Of a stretch of 64,000 bases of DNA, positions 62,901 through 64,000 are shown one piece after another. The position numbers and the translations under genes are program-made. This DNA comes from Streptomyces caelestis (GTDB lineage: Bacteria > Actinomycetota > Actinomycetes > Streptomycetales > Streptomycetaceae). The DNA lies in assembly GCF_014205255.1 (NCBI RefSeq), contig NZ_JACHNE010000001.1:7874001-7938000 (forward strand), in the 5' to 3' direction. The notes beneath the pieces were generated by a model. The model was not told where the DNA came from, did not search any database, and saw nothing but the letters and a program-made list of their open reading frames with translations. Each line of letters begins with the position of its first letter. Positions within the stretch are counted from its first letter, which is position 1.

Positions 62901-64000
62901 GCGAGTCGAAGTCGTCACGGAAGTAGGACACGTCGATGGCGAGGGAGCGGCGCATCTCGTTGAGCAGCGCCTTCATGACCTCGGCCCGCAGCGCCGGGTC
63001 GGCGTCGCGCAGCGCGTCGTGCGTGCCCACCCACCGGTCCTGCTTGGCCGCCACCCAGTCCAGGTCCTCGTAGCCGATCTCCAGCAGGCCGGTCTGCTCC
63101 AGGTTCGGCATGGTGATGCGCCAGCCGCGCTCCAGATCCAGATACAGCCGGAACGCGATCACGTCACGGAGGGTCTTGGCGGCGTTGCGGGCGAGGGAGG
63201 GCGGCAGCTCGCTCTCGCCGGTGTAGTCGGCCGGCTCGATGGCGAGCGCGTTGGTCACCGCCGAAGCCAGTTCCTCGTGGTGGACACCGTCCTCGCCCGC
63301 GTCAAGAGCCGCCCGGTACAGGGCGCCGCGCAACTGCGTGATCTGCACGAAGTCGTTGAAGTGCCCCGCCTGGAGGGACGCGTCCTGCCGGTTGTCGACG
63401 AAGGTGAGGAGCTTGCGCGCCTCCTTGTCCAGGGTTTCCTCCGGCACCGACTTCAGCGAGCGCACCACCGAGGCGGAGATCAGCGAGGTCGCGGAGGACC
63501 GGCCCTCCTGGTCGAGCGTCGCCAGCTTCGCGAAGTCCCGGCCGCGCGTCTGCTCGTACGCGACGCCGCAGTGCAGACAGAAGAGGAAGGGGGAGGGGAC
63601 GAACGCGGCCTGGAGTTCGCCGCTCCCCTCACGACCACGCGGATCGACGGTGACGGCACGCGGCACCCGGTCGCGGTAGGCCTTCTTGACGACCTCCTGA
63701 CCCTTGTCATCCAGCTCCAGCCAGGACTCGGGCAGCCGGCGGTCGTCCACGGCGTACTGGACGTTGGAGGGCCAGGCCCGCTCGTGGTCGACGTACAGAT
63801 AACCGTCGCCCTGCCGGCCGCCCGTCGCGGAGGTGTCCCGGCGCGCCTCGTACCGGACCTCGCCGTCATGCTCGATGCGCCACACCGTCAGGTACTCCTG
63901 GCCGCACTCCCGGCAGAACGCCAGCGGCATCAGCAACTTGCCGTCGCTGCCCGGCTGTTCGAGCTGGTACGAGCGGGTGAGGTGGCGGGAGAGCTTGTCC
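59974..64000 (-). CDS. DEAD/DEAH helicase fused to DUF1998 and a Vsr-like domain (5' partial)
   Basis: About 1341 codons are visible; the start and the N-terminal ATPase lobe lie right of the window. Visible parts: paired Cys motifs FCRECGQEY and FCLHCGVAY, helicase segment KLLTFVDNRQDASLQAGHF, motif V/VI SPTMELGVDISQLNAVMMRNVPP and NYAQRSGRAGRSG about 570 residues into the visible part, a four-Cys zinc ribbon (CASCGYH...CAMCDE), DUF1998 (CHFDVDGNDLGG, CALGCYECLLTYGNQLNHALINR near 1117-1155), and a C-terminal Vsr/DUF559-like fold (PDYVYRLPGVNVAVFVDLP...DRLFNARWDVIRFA). It combines DrmA- and DrmB-like parts in one chain. The nuclease-like site lacks the usual DGPxH residues (DLPDQ here), so cleavage is doubtful. 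Confidence 0.85.
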   Translation of the reverse strand, partial: DKLSRHLTRSYQLEQPGSDGKLLMPLAFCRECGQEYLTVWRIEHDGEVRYEARRDTSATGGRQGDGYLYVDHERAWPSNVQYAVDDRRLPESWLELDDKGQEVVKKAYRDRVPRAVTVDPRGREGSGELQAAFVPSPFLFCLHCGVAYEQTRGRDFAKLATLDQEGRSSATSLISASVVRSLKSVPEETLDKEARKLLTFVDNRQDASLQAGHFNDFVQITQLRGALYRAALDAGEDGVHHEELASAVTNALAIEPADYTGESELPPSLARNAAKTLRDVIAFRLYLDLERGWRITMPNLEQTGLLEIGYEDLDWVAAKQDRWVGTHDALRDADPALRAEVMKALLNEMRRSLAIDVSYFRDDFDSLQRASEERLIDPWVLSAADRPKVGTAYPHPSRPGMDRSALFLSARGKFGKYLRRADTSFKKLDPADLQLVIEELLKVLAKAGLVKEVTEAPQRSGRYRRSSAPAATGYRVAAQSLVWRAGRGERGTHDPLTRTYQSGDGPRVNTFFRDLYKDAAGALSGLFAREHTAQVSPEEREQREEAFRKAELKLLYCSPTMELGVDISQLNAVMMRNVPPTPANYAQRSGRAGRSGQPALVTTYCATGNSHDQYYFRRSERMVAGAVAPPRLDLANEDLVLSHLQGIWIAEAGLKLGRAVPEVLDVSYPDTGERPNPALELLPDILAASLDESARRRTVDAALRVLGPLLPDFADTTWWHDDWIQDRVATVATRFDRAFDRWRQLFRSALDDQYIQNRRRLDYSLTEGDRVRANARRREAETQLNLLMNESVDSKSVLSDFNPYRYLASEGFLPGYSFPRLPLAAYIPTVGRRRGDGDYLQRPRFLAIREFGPGALIYHEGARYQVTRIQLPPDSSGELATSEARRCASCGYHHDPEQLEDRCAMCDEPLGAATYGLLHLHTVYTTRRERISSDEEERRRAGFKLETSYRFQDHGTRKGRLNASVTDASGAPLAEVAYGDSATVRITNTGRVRAKADEPAGYWLDLADGRWMNDKDAAEASGDSSELPVIDADGNERRRKKRVIPYVEDRRNILVVTLDEPLPEPVALSLMYALERGIEAAFELEDAELSSELLPPDDGPRGRILFTEAAEGGAGVLRRLQAEKDALAKAAVRALDICHFDVDGNDLGGPHPDRPCALGCYECLLTYGNQLNHALINRHSVRDLLVRLASATARREARGESRSEQYRRLLDQVSPAAEPTPVEAAAGAAVEASAEAASAAELAARGDFLGWAKARGLRLPDEPGSFLTEAMATPDYVYRLPGVNVAVFVDLPDQEQDSSRDEDAEDRLFNARWDVIRFAQGADWDAVAAANARYFGSPAAN

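Noticed and set aside
52875..64000. A BREX or Pgl system, because of the large methylase and its neighbours.
   Set aside because: No pglZ phosphatase, brxC/pglY ATPase or lon-like gene is visible; the SNF2 helicase and DUF1998 helicase fit DISARM-like sets better.
1..64000. CRISPR arrays, tRNA or rRNA genes, phage integrase or attachment sites.
   Set aside because: Reading both strands showed no regularly spaced repeats, no convincing cloverleaf, and no integrase or flanking direct repeats.

Overview
The window is high-GC actinomycete DNA, almost certainly from a Streptomyces chromosome. GC is very high throughout, genes overlap by ATGA/GTGA/TGATG junctions, GTG starts are frequent, and there is an XRE/DUF397/anti-sigma-like ATPase triad, a SAV2177-type methyltransferase and occasional TTA (bldA-type) codons. 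No rRNA, tRNA or CRISPR array was seen.

Region 1 (1-15235) is the right part of a small biosynthetic gene cluster. It starts with the tail of a berberine-bridge flavoenzyme. Next comes an EhpF/EhpG-like pair (adenylate-forming ligase plus aldehyde dehydrogenase/acyl reductase), then a LysR regulator and a free-standing carrier protein. A mini type I PKS follows (KS, catalytically dead AT remnant, carrier), then a type II thioesterase, an aldo/keto reductase, a lipocalin-like protein, a methyltransferase, an unusual fusion of an FAD amine oxidase-like domain with a HemK/PrmC-like methyltransferase, a strong terminator and a 14-helix MFS exporter with a TTA codon. The product is not recognisable from the sequence.

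Region 2 (15236-16518) is a roughly 1.3 kb seam. It holds a frameshifted ISAs1-family transposase remnant, then DNA without recognisable genes, ending in a palindrome and a probable leaderless promoter.

Region 3 (16519-24963) is a complete four-gene Wadjet system of the DUF2397/DUF2398/SMC/DUF2399 type (JetABCD), an anti-plasmid SMC machine.

Region 4 (25196-46872) is a dense defence island. It has an HTH-fused orphan N6-adenine methylase-like gene, a McrB-McrC-UvrD operon, a DUF2786 protein, an unrecognised three-gene operon built around a zinc-hook SMC/RecN-like ATPase, a second McrBC pair whose McrB carries an EVE-like reader, a divergent EVE-like protein, a ParA/AlbA_2 gene pair, a tail-anchored small protein and a lipoprotein. 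Three copies of one promoter module (an 18-bp box about 30 bp before TGTGTAC) lie at 25196, 39262 and 47026, at the borders of the island's blocks.

Region 5 (47421-51342) holds a PknB-like receptor kinase with a secreted sensor domain and the XRE/DUF397/ATPase regulatory triad. Region 6 (51468-64000, all minus strand) is a DISARM-like cassette: a helicase fused to DUF1998 and a degenerate Vsr-like nuclease domain (5' end outside the window), a DrmD-like SNF2 helicase, a large Eco57I/DrmMI-like N6-adenine methylase, and a membrane-anchored helix-hairpin-helix coiled-coil protein.

The layout is a chromosomal defence island next to a secondary-metabolite cluster, with anti-plasmid (Wadjet), modified-DNA (two McrBC) and methylation-based (DISARM-like) modules together. 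The best candidates for something undescribed are the three-gene SMC-like operon (34692-39163), the repeated promoter module, the ParA/AlbA_2 pair and the membrane HhH protein attached to the DISARM-like genes.
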